A DNA stretch of 64,000 nt from Halichondria panicea (GCF_963675165.1 NC_087380.1:2905803-2969802); one strand, 5' to 3'. Counted from the stretch's first letter, positions 30,861 to 59,229 are shown. Notes: generated by a model not told the origin, from the letters alone. Made by a program: numbers and translations.

Positions 30861-32863
30861 TTATATTCTCCTTCTTTTCTTGGTAGATGGGTTATTAGTG
30901 GCCTGCTGAACCTGAGAGGAATGAAAGAAGACATGAGATGGATGTACTACATGTATAAAATTAACCCATAGAGACCACATAATTATTAAAACCACAATCA
31001 AAAAACACCCACAACTTCATGTGACATACATGTAACTATATCCCCAAGGGTGTACATACTAATTGTACTTGATTTTCTCTTACGACTTTTTGTGTGGATT
31101 TTGCTTGCTTTTCACTTGACGTTGTTCTATTGCCAGTTACTCCCAGAGCTTCCCCAGGAGAGTCGTTTAGCGAAGAAAAATATAGAGACAATCGCTCGTT
31201 TGAACTTAACCCTTTTTTAGGTTCCAGTTCATGGCTTTCGTGAATCTTTTGTTGAGGTTTGCGGCTGTAATTCCCTGTTTTTTGCGTTCCAGTATCTGAT
31301 TTTTTAGCACTCTCGTTATTGCCTACTGGGTAGCTGCTTGGAGGAGCAACATGTCTTTCCATGGAGGGGTAAGATGACACACCCATTATGGGAGGGGTTG
31401 GTAGAATCGGAATAGGGACTGGTATGGAACTTTGGGACGAGGCTGGTTCCAATAACGAGGAAGGTACTGTCATAAAATTGTGTTCACGATATTTTCCAGG
31501 CACTGATCCCTGATCCAGTTTAGGAGATTTGTTTGATGGTGGGTTGGTAGGTGCAATGCTGCTAGCTTGAGACTGTTCTTGCTCCAACGGACGATGAGCC
31601 TTGTCTTAAGAGTCGAAAAGAAGTCACCACGAATGAATTAATTGACTATAGCGAATTGCAAAATTGGTATTATAATTACGAACTGTTCTGTGTAGAAAAA
31701 TAATTATTATAAATAGGAGAAAAAACTGAACTTGGTCCGTAATGATTATTTTGAGGCATACACATACCTCTAGTTTTAGCAGCAATAATCTTTCTCCTCT
31801 GTTGCAGTTTCTCTCTAGTGTCCTGCACACTCTCAAACTCTGGGGCGTAGCAGACATGGAGGTTCTTGCCAAAGAATGAGTGGTTGTCGGTCTTCCTCTT
31901 TGCCACACGGGCTGAGTCAATCTCGGAAAACTTTATCCAGTAGACATCGGTATAGGGCTCTGAAGGATACTCATCAAGCAGTCGGTATCTGCAATAATTT
32001 TAGATTTAGAGACACTAAAGGGCTCATGAGAAAAGTGGCAGTTTTAGGTACTTCGAATGTGTCTTTTTATTGTAAAATTCAACTCAGTAGAAGAGAGGAA
32101 CCATATTGATTCAGACATTTGGCATTTATGCTTGGCTGCATGAAAATGTAGCCAATCTTAACCCAAATTATGAGCAGTCAAAGTTAGTCATCAAAACAGG
32201 CCTGTTTCGGAAAAGTCACGCTATGAGAGAGCCCATGCTGTAATCAACAAATCAATATATGGCACATAATTATGATGCAGTGTACCATTGACGCAACTCG
32301 TTGTAGTCCACCCGATACAATACTCTGACAGTGAATTAGAATGAGAGTCTCTTACTCTTGAATGGCCCCATAGAGTGCGAAAAGCTGCAGGAGCTCCTGG
32401 GTTACCCCCAGGGCATGCACGTTCTGCACTAATAGGTACTGGCTCTCCTGGTTCACTGTGTACACCTAGTGGAGTGAGAAAAAATGCACAGCAAATTGAG
32501 ACATTGAAGAACGAAATGTAGCCAGATAGAAAACTGGTTTGACAGGCCTAGCTGTACAAATGGCAGGCTGTACACGAAGCTAGAGATCACGTAACAGCAC
32601 TATATAGCCAACAAAATCGCGTACGGATGGACGCTCGGTACACAGATTAAAACTTGTATATATTTCGATATCAAACAGGGAATGCTTCTAGATCACAGAC
32701 ATAATTATAGAGAGGAGATTTTTGACAACCACAATAAATTATTATACCCCATGGCCATGCATGAACTGACTTTCACAGCTCTCTCCCATCTGGCCTCTCT
32801 ATAGCCTGGTCTATTGGTGGCTACATCTTCCTTCTTGTGATGTGTCTTTTTTACAGTGGACAT
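30861..32863 (-). CDS. RBM48: RNA-binding protein 48
   Basis: Component of the minor (U12-type) spliceosome, where RBM48 works with ARMC7 on U6atac. Five exons: 32771-32863, 32356-32465, 31768-31988, 31060-31604 and 30861-30911, phases consistent, about 339 aa (human about 367). The RNA-recognition fold spans exons 1-3: AVKVYTVNQESQYLLVQNV, then ALGVTQELLQLFALYGAIQE, EYPSEPYTDVYWIKF and SARVAKRKTDNHSFFGKNLH. LHVCYAPEFESVQDTREKLQ is the RBM48 signature after the RRM. Exon 4 is Ser/Pro-rich and low in conservation. The last exon ends in the basic KKRRRI. Same strand as PDE4, 748 bp downstream of its stop. Confidence 0.9.
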
Positions 32864-32948
32864 GACTTGATTGAAGGTTGTGCTTATGTTAATTAATTGA
32901 GAGTCTGGTACAGGATCATCATAATTAGAAAGCCCAATAACCCTTAGG

Positions 32949-33027
32949 GTTCCCAGGCCGATCCGTCTCCAATTGAACGCTGGAGTCGACTCCTAGCGTT
33001 CAATTGGAGACCGATCGGCCTGGGAAC
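32949..33027. repeat. 79-bp hairpin between RBM48 and PDE4
   Basis: Arms GTTCCCAGGCCGATCCGTCT and the mirrored GGAGACCGATCGGCCTGGGAAC, with inner AATTGAACGCT / AGCGTTCAATT, form an almost complete palindrome with a tiny loop. It is probably a foldback MITE. It lies in the 747 bp between the RBM48 start and the PDE4 stop, where I see no other feature. Confidence 0.7.
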
Positions 33028-33610
33028 TAGTCTTTGGTATAGGATCATTCTACTAGAAAGTTAGTTAGGTAACATAATTATGTAATATATACCAAAAAAA
33101 TTACTATTTGCTAATATTTGTTGGACCGTGTAATGAGAACACTGTAATTTATACAAAGGGTTACTATATACAACATAAAAATGAAGACAATAAAACGTCA
33201 AAAATGCTAGTAAAGTCTGTTTTCAAATGAGATCCGAGCATTCGTACTATATAGTACGAACTTCGAAAAACATTGAGCATAGAAAAAAAGTTGAACATGT
33301 GAATGAGTGGAGAGCACTACAACGTGCTTGTACAGTTAAGAGTCTGCTGAATCTTGTACTGCTTTCAGCTTTTTCATTTTTTGAAAAGATGTCCTGCAAT
33401 AAAAAGAAGTGATAGCAAATTGAGACTTGCACAAAAATCACCGAATACGATGTGAGGGGCAACGTCTTCACGACTCATTACGTACACTAAATGGAAAAGC
33501 TTAAAAGTGTACTGGCCAGTAGTAGTATCATAAATGCCACCTACAATATTATGCTATGCTGCCTCAATAAATTCTACAGTACACTTCAGCTAGCACAGCC
33601 ATTCACTCAT

Positions 33611-47064
<13,454 letters not shown>

Positions 47065-47346
47065 GAGTATATGACGTCATGTATTGTCACTGATAGTGAT
47101 AGATGTGTTGGTATAGTGTTTCGGATTTGCTTGACAGGTGAAAAGAATACAAACAGTTCTCAGGTAGCTAACTTTGGGGGGGAGCTGTCGTACAAGCGAT
47201 CAAGAAAGCTGTTACTAAACATGTACATGGTGGAATGCATTTAAACCCACAACAAAAGACAAATGATTTAAACGTCACATTGCATCACAATAATGGCTCA
47301 ACAGACGTAGACTATTAGTGAAGCCCTACCCACAAATAGAGAAAAG
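47065..47346. promoter_or_regulatory. Divergent PDE4 / importin-13 promoter with CRE
   Basis: 282 bp separate the PDE4 ATG (minus) from the importin-13 ATG (plus). A full palindromic cAMP response element, TGACGTCA, lies at 47072-47079, 7 bp before the PDE4 start. CREB-family factors bind this sequence in animals. No TATA box is obvious. Confidence 0.6.
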
Positions 47347-49974
47347 ATGGAGCAGAATAATGATGAATCAGATCCCAGCAGCACGAACATAACAGTTGAT
47401 ATTTCTCAAATAGAACAGGTAGATTGTAGTATTTTATTTCAGGAGAGTACTAACTTGCCTTTGTATTGTGATTCTGGGCTACTAATGATACTAATTTATC
47501 TCACTTTATACCATGTGATGGCGGCTTGATTATGAGACGCAACAGCGTAGAGTAGTGAACGTGAGTACACATACTCCCTCGAAACTATTGTATAATTCAT
47601 AAAACAATACGTACTGAAATGATTACCTTCCTCTGGTGTTAGTCTGAGTACATTAAATGGATTTGTACATCACTGTAATAAGAGACTGTTGAGAGACCTT
47701 ATCATAATAATTATTTTGATGAAAAACGAGGTTGTTACATAATACCTCGTTCAAAGCTCGTAAATATCATGTTAGCTTGTTTATAGTTTAACTAAAATCG
47801 TCCGTCCGTATCTCTATCTACACATATTCCCCCAGGCACTCTACCAGCTGTACAGTGACCCTGATCCTGTGAAGAAGGTAACGGCCGATCGTTGGCTACA
47901 AGAAATACAACGAAGCACTCAGGCGTGGAGCATAGCCTGGGCGCTGCTGGAACAACAGGTGACAAGGGAGGCCTTGAATTTCATATCCTTAGATGTGTGG
48001 GATGTGTGGGTTGTAGCTTTCCTGTCAGTAGGGAGAATTAAGAGAGTTTGTGGAATGTACAATGAGAAGGATACAAGTATCAGGGATGTGCCCACACTGG
48101 TCGGTGGTGGTGGTTGGTACTAACCACCTACCAGGCCTAGTTTACTACATGAAAATAGACACTACTTCAACATTTCTGGGCACACTCTAAGGTGCAAATG
48201 TCCACCTTATGTATAGGTATAACTATAATCTTACGGTACGATTGTCTGGAGAACTACCAGAGGAGAATTGTCAGGGTCAAAAGGTCTTAATCATAAAGCT
48301 GCTTCCTGAGGACTTAAAAATTGAATTCCACTCAACTAAGCTCCATGTGAATTGGAGATACTAAAGGAAGAGTAGATGAGTGGAATTCAATTAAAGTCCT
48401 CTGGAAGCAGCTTTATATGATTAACCCTGACGATCCTCCTCTGGAGAACTACGGTATATGTATTGTATGTGCTACATGTATGTGTTACGTACAGCTAGCG
48501 CTGTTCGCATGTATATATATGAGGCATGGGAAGAGAATGACAGACCTTCTACAAACGACTTAATTGCTGTCATATAGCCCAAAATACAGTAGTACAGTTA
48601 TTGTGTCTTATATGTCATTCTGTGAGCACAAGGTACATCCGTATGTGGTGACTGGGATTTAAATTCAATATGGTTTCCATTTTGAATGCTCTTAGACGAT
48701 ACAGCTGCTATTGATTGCTGCATGTCGTAATTGGATTACTTACAGAGTATAGAGGTTCAAAACTTTGGAGCACTGACACTTACTTCAAAAATAACAAAGC
48801 AATGGTGAGTGAAAATATTGCATCCTTTTTCTGGGAATGTTGTTTACACATTTGGTTTGTGTTTACGTTGCCTAATCAACGGATTATTTCTGTCATGGCA
48901 ACAAGACATGTTAGTCGCACAATGTGAAAGGGAGAGTTTGTCAATTAAGCTTAAAAACAAATGATTTAAAGTTTTAGTAATCTAGTCCCAAACAAATTAT
49001 TGCGCAGACAACTTGGCTACTAATTAAGCCTTCGCATCATTATTTTCATGGTTTACTATAAATGTACAATTTACCTAATTTTGAAGCCTTAATTGCTTCA
49101 TCCTTTACAGGGCTGAGTTGCCTAGAGACCAATACGGTGCTGTTCAACAAGAGCTTTTCAAATCCATCGCTAAATTTTCTCTTGGTCCTAAAATGGTGTT
49201 AATCCAGCTTTGCCGAGCATTGGTGGGTGTGGCTTTCAATACGATGCCTGATTTATGGCCCAACACAGTCGTCAGCTGTGTTCAAAGTCTACGCAGTGCT
49301 ACACAGGTTGTCACGGTGAGTTAATGTAAGCAAAGAATTCTACGTAAATTTTATTACAATAGCTGGAGTAAAGAAGGACTATTATTATATATATACAGTG
49401 GTGCATATACATCTCATAATGGAATTAAGTTACCAGAGATTAAACTGTCTGCATGTCCTCTAAATGAGGTCACTTTTGGGACCTGTCGAAAATTTCCTTA
49501 TATTGAGGTGCCCTTATTTCTGGAGTTAATTTGTAGCTTCTGCTTGGAATTAGCAGTCCTCGTTTCAGAGAGATTACATTAAGGTTTCCACGTACCATCT
49601 ATATTTAAATACTTTTTTGTTTTCCGTACAGGGTGCTGATTTCACTTCAGCAACACTTCAGTTTTTAACGATACTGCCGGAGGAGGTAAGCACAGAGGGC
49701 AATAGTTACTCAAAGCAAACGGTGATATCCCCCCCCCCTTTTAGTTTCAGCGGACTATTGACAATGTGACTGCGCAAAGGAGAGGGATTATTAGAAGAGA
49801 AATATGCAGTGGATTACAGAGTGGTGAGCTAATCCCTCTCTCTCTCTCTCCCTCCCTCTCTCTCTGTTCGTTTCTCTGTCTCAGTACACAGCGAATCTTT
49901 CTTTAGAAATATATAGTCTGCGTATTATACCGACATCTGGTGACAGTGTATGTACGTATAACTGTCTCTCTCTG

Positions 49975-50051
<77 letters not shown>

Positions 50052-53000
50052 ACCTACACACACACACACACACACACACACACCACACACACACCACACA
50101 CACACCACACACACCTCATACACTAGTACTCTCACTGCTCGAAGAGATGCTGACAAATGCTCGAGATAACTCTGCGAAAATCGATGTACGCAGGTTTCCC
50201 TTGTTCTGTGTAGCATTTAATTGCGATGAACGTACACCAACACATATAGTTTTGCTATACACAGCACTTATATATTATATACATGTAATATTCGCTTCTT
50301 ATGAGTGTTATTGAAAATTGCATGGCCACCTCAGGTCCTCGTGGAGATTAATTACTGAATATTTTTGTTGTATTCCCCCAGGCTATGCACTGCTGCAGCA
50401 GCTGGGTTCAGTTTGGGCTCCCTTTGCCCGAAGTTGACTCTCTCATCGACCACCTGTTTGCTTGTCTCCTTGTCCCCGAGTTATTGGAGACGGCCTCAGA
50501 CACTTTACAAGAGATGCTCTCCCATGACGACTCATTCAAGTGAGAGCATGCTTGTACAATACTGTATGGAGGCTATTTTTAATCCTCATTTTCTGTAGTT
50601 CCTAGTGAGGTGTCCTAATCATGAACATTGATGCACCTTAATTTTACAGATATCCAATTTCTCTGCGCAAGTTTCTTCAAAGATTGCTCCAAATTAAAGA
50701 TTTTATCAGTCTCAAAGTGGAGGAAAATGATGTGGTACGTACTCTGTATGGTTAATATGCCCATTGCTGCATGTATGGTTGCTGCATATGCTTAAACTAC
50801 CGTATAGCTGTTATTTTCGAGGATTGACCTCGAAACTCGTGCCTCGAAAATTGGTTTACTTCCAGTTCAACTGTAGGGATGTAGTCATTGGAACCTCTAT
50901 CCTCGAAAATAAAATCCGCGAAATATTTAGTTTGAGCAATCCGTGAAAATGTAGAGACTAGTTTCTCGAAAATAACCCTCTATAACAGTTCCTGCTTTTA
51001 CATACATAGGGGGATTATTATTATTATAATTATATCCCACTTGGGGTCTGTATCATAGCAATTGGGTGGGTACCATAAACTCCGCATTCCTCCCTTGCCT
51101 TGAGGGTACACTGATTTTATAGCTATATATCACTTCCTGAAATATGGGTTAATAGCACAAGTAACAAGCAATAGCAAGGCCCGACGCGAAACCGAATGCT
51201 ATATACATGTACTAGATCTACCTGATTTACACAGCCAAAAAGATAGCTAGACACTTGTTGGCAAGGGCAGGACAGATGGGTGGGGCTCACTAAACACACC
51301 AGGAAGGCTGGAGAAAGGGTCACTGCTTGGACATGGACAAGTTAGTGCGTAGAGCTAGAAGCTTAGCACTAGCTACAACCTATACGCACAAGCTTTTTGT
51401 TCGTTTTCAATAGACTGTTAGCTAGTTTTATCCAAGGTGAGGTAGGCTCGGAAGCTTATGTATAGCAAGCACTTTTCATTCCAGTGGGTATATAACACTT
51501 ACTGTCCACTACATTCGCAACGTAAACCAATTCCTGGCCTCGGGGCTTCGCCCTCGTCCTCGGAGGTTTACTGCCATGTAGTGGACGGTAACAAATCAAA
51601 CTAAAAAATGTGAAACGTTGCTAGGATTGCCAGGAAAAGCACGAACAAGCGTAGAAATAAAAAATTTGGCCTATGTTCTCTTTAGTTGATTATGTGACTG
51701 TGTACAGCGAACATGTAGCTAAAGTGCATGTATGTACATGTATGTCTGCCGTTTATTTCTCATTCATGTACCTTATTTTAGAACCTACCATATAGCGGAG
51801 GGCAATATATTTGTGGTTGAGCAATATATTCAGTTTGTGAATCTTATTTTCGTGGTTCCTGCTTGCACTGGTAAAGGTAGTCGAGTCAAGGTCGCTTCAT
51901 TTGTGGTAAATATTCGTGGTCCAGTGTTCAACCATGAAAAACCATGAATATTTTTTGCTCCCCCCTCCCGGAAATTACCAGCTATATGGTATTTTGTGAT
52001 GTGGTTTTCCCTCCCATGTATTTCTGATGGGTTTTTCCCTATTCCCCATTTCACTTGTTACTCTCTACAGGATGTGTGTATGAGCTTGGCACAGCTGGTG
52101 CAAAACGCAGCCAGTGCTAACCTGAATGTGCTTGTGGGCGTGGCAGATGAGGATGGGGAAGAGGCAGATCTCTGTATGGGCGTGGTCCAGCTCCTCTTGG
52201 TACGAGTTATATATACCATCGGCAATATAATTGTGTGTGTGCAGTGTCAGGAGCTTATTGTTGCAGAATCATTATTAGGTTCACTTGGACCATTTTCCAA
52301 TCCTGGACTAAAAAGTATTCGCAACTACTAGTAGTAGTTACGCATGTACTATACAAAGGACACAGTATTTACAAATATCACGTTTTTGCGCAGGAGTTCA
52401 CTTGTGTGTCTGGCAACTATCCTGTGGATGAGCTGTGTTCTGAAGTGTCCCTCACCTTCTGGTCCAACTTCATGGTGAGCCCACAACAACTAAATCATAC
52501 TTACCAGCAGTGGGTGCCTTTGACTTGTGGTTGTGCATGAGAGCAGCACACTGTAATTATAATTATAGCTACATTAATGTAATGTAGCTATAATTATAAT
52601 TACAGTGTGTTAGCTTACTGCATGGAGAGTAGTGTGCATGGTCAGCATTTTTACTACTACACCGTGCAAATCTTCTTTGAGAAAACATAAATCAATCACT
52701 TGTACTATAGCTGTACACAAACAGGCTTGATCTGTACACTATTTCAAGCAGCATGAGGTCAGTTAGTGTAGTAATTCTGTTTTACGCTATTATGTTGAGT
52801 GGGATGGACTGTCACTCTGTACGTAAAATCACAAAGTCTATAACTATACGTTGAACTAGCTTGCATTCAATATAAGCACCAGACAGATTACGAGATGTTT
52901 ATTCGTAGACCGTTGTTATGCAGTGTAACAAGAGTGTACGTGTACGCACAGAGCACACTCAATCACTATTCACTAAATCATGCACACACTAAATTGTGGG

Positions 53001-56000
53001 GTTAAGGATTAGGAAAACAAATGCTCTCCAGCTCTAAAGCCGACTACATGCATGCATAGCATGTTCCTGTGGCATCTTTTTGCTACAGCCACTGTTAGTA
53101 TGCTAGCTTATTTCTGTTAACGCAGGGGCGAATCCAGGGGGTGGTTTTGAGGGGCTGAAGCCCCCCCTTTTGAAAAAAACTACCTATGTATTGCTAGTCT
53201 GAGGTTACAACAATTTTGCCACCAACCTTGTTACTTATGCATCTGCATCTGCATGTAGACTCACTGACTTAAGATATGCTAGACAACAGCCAGGTCTAGT
53301 ACTAAGAGTATAAAGGATATAGGCTAGCTAGGTAGGTCTAGCAATTTAAAGTGTATAGGTCAACTATTGCTGTTGCTGAGTCAGCTCCTTCAAGGCTTGT
53401 GCAATGTTTTGTAGCCTCGATCTCTTTAGGCCTTGTGAAGGAGGCTATTGTGCATGCTGCTGCAACATGCAGTGATGGAGCAGATCTCAGACTTTTTCAG
53501 CTAGTTGCAAAGAAGCAGCCTTACCTCCTCTCACTCTCAGTGCAGTCATTGTGATTCTTTAATTAATTTTAATGTACCAAGAGTGCATGAATGTACATGT
53601 AACATCGGATCAGGTGGCTTATACGGCACTGGATGTGAAAACGCCCTAATTTTTGTTATTTTCCCTAAGCTAACCCTAACCCCTCCCCCTTCAAAATTAC
53701 ATCCGGTGCCGTATATGCCATCTGACCCGTACAGTATACAAACCTTTTGTTGATTAGAACGAGTTTTTGTATACATGTACGTATTCGGTATTCACTCATT
53801 GATATGAAAGTTTAAAGGTCAAATTGTGAGCAAATTGTAAAAAGCTATCGCTTCCGGCAAGGCGTGAGGGGGATTGCCCCTTTCTACTAGCCCCCCCTCT
53901 GGATCCGCCCCTGTAACGTTATTAGTTTATAATTATGCTAGCGTGTATTATACATGATTATATATAACAGTAGGTAGCTGGGTTACTATCACATCAGCTA
54001 GCATTCGTACGTACTATAGTATAGAGTAGCATTTGCCTCTTCACCCTCCCCATACTGATATCCAAAGAGATCTATTTGTGTGCTCCGGTATCACAGAGCA
54101 TTCTTATGTATAGTACCATGCATGTGCTTCTATACACCATCAGGGGATATTGCCTTCCCCCCTACAGCTGATTAGATCCATCCTTCTCTCAGTGCGCATG
54201 TGCCAAGGATGTATACATGCAGTAATTTTGGTGTATATGTGTGGGCATGCAATGTTACAAATAAATTTTATCGGTTAGCATGTGTATGTTCGTAATTGAA
54301 ATTCACTGAAGTCCAACAATTTGCAAAAACTAATAGTCAGTCGATTGTGAAGAACAGTACCCTGTCGGTATGAAGGCCGATCGTCATAAATTTGTTGTCA
54401 GGCAAAGCAACTATTGGTGCGCCTTCTTTCTTTCTTAAAAAGCCAACACTTTCACTCTCCAAGCTAATACGCTCCCAGCTATTACATGTAGTTGGGTTAT
54501 TAGTTTTGTTTAGGTTGTACTTACGTATCTCACGCCTCGAATAATCTAAATTCGAATCAACGCACCCTTCACCAATCAGAGTACCATTTAAACTTAGTGC
54601 ACCATTTGAACCTATTTCCCGGCAGAGAAACTCAGTGGGTGATGCTTGGGCTGGAGGCACTTGCTCGAATATCGGAGGCTCACATGAGCTGAGGAGCGAA
54701 TCTAGGTGATACTTTATGCACTTTGAATCATTGTAATAGATGACCCAGAGGTGTGAATCATAGAATTTAGCATCACCACCACTCCGCTCCTCTATTGAAG
54801 GGCGAAAGCTAGCTGCTGCTGTTGACCATTGCTTGCTTACGGTATTCATTATTTTGATATCAGTGCATGTAAATACAATAAGAGCTTCTCCCACACAAAA
54901 TGCATTCAGGGCGGCATTAAGGTAGTCGTAGGTATCATCGTAGGCAGGTTGATGATACCGTGGGGCCCCCCTTGGCATTGGTGGGTACTCTTCAGTCCAC
55001 TGTTGCTTGGCCCCCTGTCCAGTCAGAGTGTACAGCTTGTTATCCTCACCAATAGCTGTCAGCTCTCCCTGGATCGTGGTAACACATACGGGAAGTTCAG
55101 CCCTACCACTTTGAGCACGTAAAGGGACATCGGGGAGTTGGTACCAGGTGTCAATGGTGGACTTGTACATGTATACTGTTCTGGATCCCAGAAAAGAGAA
55201 GTAAACAACATGGCCGTGAGTAGTGTAATGGAAACGGATATCGATATCGTCGGTTTTTTCATAAGTATTTTCATTGCTTAATTTATAAGGTGCAGTTCCA
55301 CCAAGGAATGACTTTATTATTGGTGACTTCACCTGTGACAGCTTTTCTATTTTTCGTATTATTCGTAGTTCTTTGTAACGGTTTTTTCCCAAACCCAGTA
55401 TTGAGTACCAGTATTGAGTCCTTTGCCTCTTGGTACCAATACCAGAGGTACTTGGAACATCATGAGCTGCAGCCATTAATTGCCTGGTAGAAACTGAATA
55501 TTTAGCCTTTAATTGAAGTAGCCTTTGAGATCCTCTGTTTAAGATCTAGTCTATACTGATTTTGTGCTGTCTTGTCAAAATTTACTAATTAAAGCAGGAT
55601 GTGAGAATATCACAACATTACCACAACAATACCACAACATACCATAAAGATTCCAACACTTGCATAATCGAGTTACCTCAGGTATCAAGCAAAATCAAAA
55701 GTATAATAAATATGTAGAGTGTTCATTGATGTGATACTATAGTAGCATTTGCCCCAACTCTGGTCGTCACTGATAACTATGAGTATAGCAACACTTCCGC
55801 ACAATAGTCATGCTGTTGCACCAGAGAAGGAACGACAGACAGGCGCTGGTGCAGCCTCGTTCCCAGCCTCATTGTCTCTAAACTAACACTATGCCGCCAA
55901 CTAGTATTTTTCAACTTCGTTCTATTAAAAAAAATCGGCCTGGGACCAAGGCTAGCACTGGTGCAACTCTTGTCTTGAGTTAGTCAGGCTTTGATATTAT

Positions 56001-59000
56001 CCACTCACGGTTGCCCATGCACACCGTATGTTAATTGCTGTACCAGCCTGTCGTACCTCCTTTTCTGTTGCATACAGGGCAGTGCTACAAACCACAGACC
56101 ACTGTACAGTAACTACGAGTGTTGACATAATTATACAGTTTGGTAAATGCGAAGTTCATCAATATGAGGGATGAATAATGATCTGTATTAGGACGCAGCG
56201 GTATGTTAGTTGATGGCGGCGGCTCAGCCTCGAATATGTTAAGGCGGCCGTGTATAAATTGAAGCTGGAACCATTTAGCTAATTAGTAAATGGTGCTCCT
56301 GTGCTACCCCATCAAATACCATGAGCGGCCTGATATTGAGGTCAGCGCTAGAGCCTAGAGCAACTATCTGGTCTCGATGGTAACACGAGAGCACTAATTT
56401 GTACCACCCCGGCTCTTTACAGATACTGAAAACTAGTAATCTGCAAGAGAAGTTTGGAAAAATCCAATTAGTGCCAATATTAGCTAAAGTCAAAGTGTTC
56501 CAACCTCATCTTATTCAGCCTCAGTAACATATTCAAGGCTAAGCCGCCACAACTAACTAAACATCATTTTGGCAGTCTTCATTTATAGAGTATTGAGTCC
56601 TTTCCCTTGGAGCATCAGCCATGGTCTGGTAGAATTTATTAGAGTTGATTAAAGTATGCATGCCTTTGTATAATTATTGTTGCAGAGTACCGTATAGTGG
56701 GAAATTTTCGTGGGTACAAATTTTCACTATTAAATTTTGGCTCCAGAACCCTCAGCAGAAATTTTCTAATATTCGCGTTTCAATGCCAGGAAACCACACA
56801 CACCAATAGCTTTGCATGTGAAATACCGGTGCGTAGGATTTCTCCCAGTTTTAATTTTTGCGCTAACTGTTTGCCCTCAAATTTTGCACCTCACGAAATT
56901 TCCCGCTGTATGGTATAGTAGCGAAGCTCATTATATCACTTTGTGCTGAGCATACAGAATGTGAGAAGTACCATAATTACTGTGAAAACACAAATTTGTC
57001 AGCTATCACATTCAACATTTCTACCATACACAGGACCACATTGCTTCAGATGATCCAGACAGGAGCAGGTTTCTCTCTGGGTTCTATGGATCCATTATCC
57101 GCTCTCTCCTTGAGGTAAGGAAGAATACGGCACTATATTGAGTTACCAACCTCCCTTCAAGAGAATGATTCATGCGTCCCTAATTTTACTTGCATGTATA
57201 TTGTGCACTAAACAAGCAGCCTCTTACACACAACAACAACATTATTTTTGGCTTCTTCAAAAATGTTAAAATTTCACTGTGTATGAAAATGGCTATAATT
57301 GTCAAATTTCATATTTACTTGTGCATATTGCAGGTGTTTCCAGATAAGGCGCAATACCCACTGGAGAAAGAGTGGCAAGACGACTGGATAGAGGGTCAGT
57401 TAAATGCACTTCTTTTTGTCTATATTTTGAACTTTGTATGACCCCATAGAGGACCGTGACAACTTCACAAAGTACAGAGAGGATCTGTGTGACGTGGGGG
57501 TAAGCATGCATGATAGAAAATGTACGAGTAGATGCATTCAATATACCGGTAGACCTAATTCTATGACCGTGACCATTTTCACTCATTGAATGCTATGTGT
57601 AGGAGCTAATATTGTATTTTTCAACCTATACAAAGACTAGAATTTAATCTTGAAAATGTGTGTTCATTGTAGGAGTGTATTCAGAGGACTATGCACATGG
57701 AGTACATACAGCACCTCTCCACCCTCTTGTCGTCGTTGCTTGCCTCCTCGCAACCCCCCTCCTGGCAGGTGAGACACGCAACACAGTTACATCACATTAT
57801 GGGTGCATGCTAATTATTGTGAGGACTTCCCTTCAGAGCTACTTACAAAGTGCCTAATATCCAAGGGTTTAATTTAATTTTACAATGTTACATGCATGTA
57901 TTTAGAATGTTTTGCAACAACTTAATTTACAAAAACTTTTGCGAAATCGGTTATGCCCCACAGTCAATTGAAGCGATCCTGTACCTCCTGCAAGGTGTCT
58001 CCTCCCACCTCCATCAGCACAGCTCCCCTCATCTGCAGTCAGTCATCTCTCTCTTCCCTAGAATGCCCCTCCATCCCATACTAGTGAAGACTGCTCTAAC
58101 ACTGTTAGGTAAGCATCTCTGGATTCAAGCTCATGCATGCACAGTGCTGTTTTAGCACTATCAATCTTGCTAAATCCTGCCTATCAACATCACCACATGC
58201 TTGGGGTGGGGGATCAGTGGTGGTGGTGGTGGTGGTGGTGGTAGTGGTGGTTGGTGGTGGGAACTAAAGTAGGTGTAGTACCAGTAACATGCAGTCCCCA
58301 TGTGTACACACCAAAGGTGTTAGTGGCCTGGTAGCAGGCCAGTGTCAGTTGTGTAGTGCCCAAAACTTGGTGTGATTTCTTTCCACAGATGATATCATTG
58401 TATCAAGTCCACTCAATATACAGTACTCACTGTACTCACACCATTTTGTACATACATATAATTTCTGCTGTCATTTGATTTAATTGAGTCATGAGTAAGT
58501 TCCTTATGCCCCCAGGCTGTCTGTCCAGCTGGTTCAAGGACCATGTGGACCTCTTACAAGCCGTTCTCCCCATGATCCTTGATGCGCTGAGTCAGCCATC
58601 TCTTGCACCCAATGCTGCGTTGGCCTTCAGGGATGTGTGTGGAGAGTGTGCAGCTGAGCTAGCCCCAGTGGTGCTCCAGATTGTGCCAGTCTGCAAGGTG
58701 CTGTCTTTTCTATTAATGTGTTTAGATTCATGCAGTGTTTGCTCTTGATATTCCATCCTCAACAAATTAATTTTATTGTAGATTTAGCAATTTATGTATG
58801 TACATACAATGTAATTATGCTATATATATTTGGCAATCCAACATTGTCGTTTAAATTTCAGACTGCTCTCTCCAACCCGGACCTTGACTCTCGAGATTGT
58901 GTGCGACTGATATCAGCTATCGGCAGCGTCCTCTCGTCAATGTCTGCCAAGGACCTCCTCTCTCCCCTCGAGTCCCTCGTCCAGTCACGGGTTGAGAGTT

Positions 59001-59229
59001 TACAAGCCCTAGCGATGACGGACGTATCGCCATTGACAAAGGGACAGGTGGAGAAGGAGCTCGTTATACTATCGTCACTTTGTCATCATATTTACCCCAC
59101 ACTGCAGAGTGGAGAAGAACACCCTGTGAGTGTGTGAGTGTGAGTGTGAGTGTGTGTGTGAGTGTGTGAGTGTGTGTGTGAGTGTGTGTGTGTGTGTGGG
59201 TGTGTGTGAGTGTGTGTGTGAGTGTGAGT

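Noticed and set aside
49881-50314. Cys/Val-rich and His/Thr-rich open frames around 50 kb
   Set aside because: Produced by the CA repeat before importin-13 exon 7.
57302-57586. Minus-strand open frame over importin-13 exons 13-14
   Set aside because: Antisense shadow of coding exons with good phase and family match on the plus strand.
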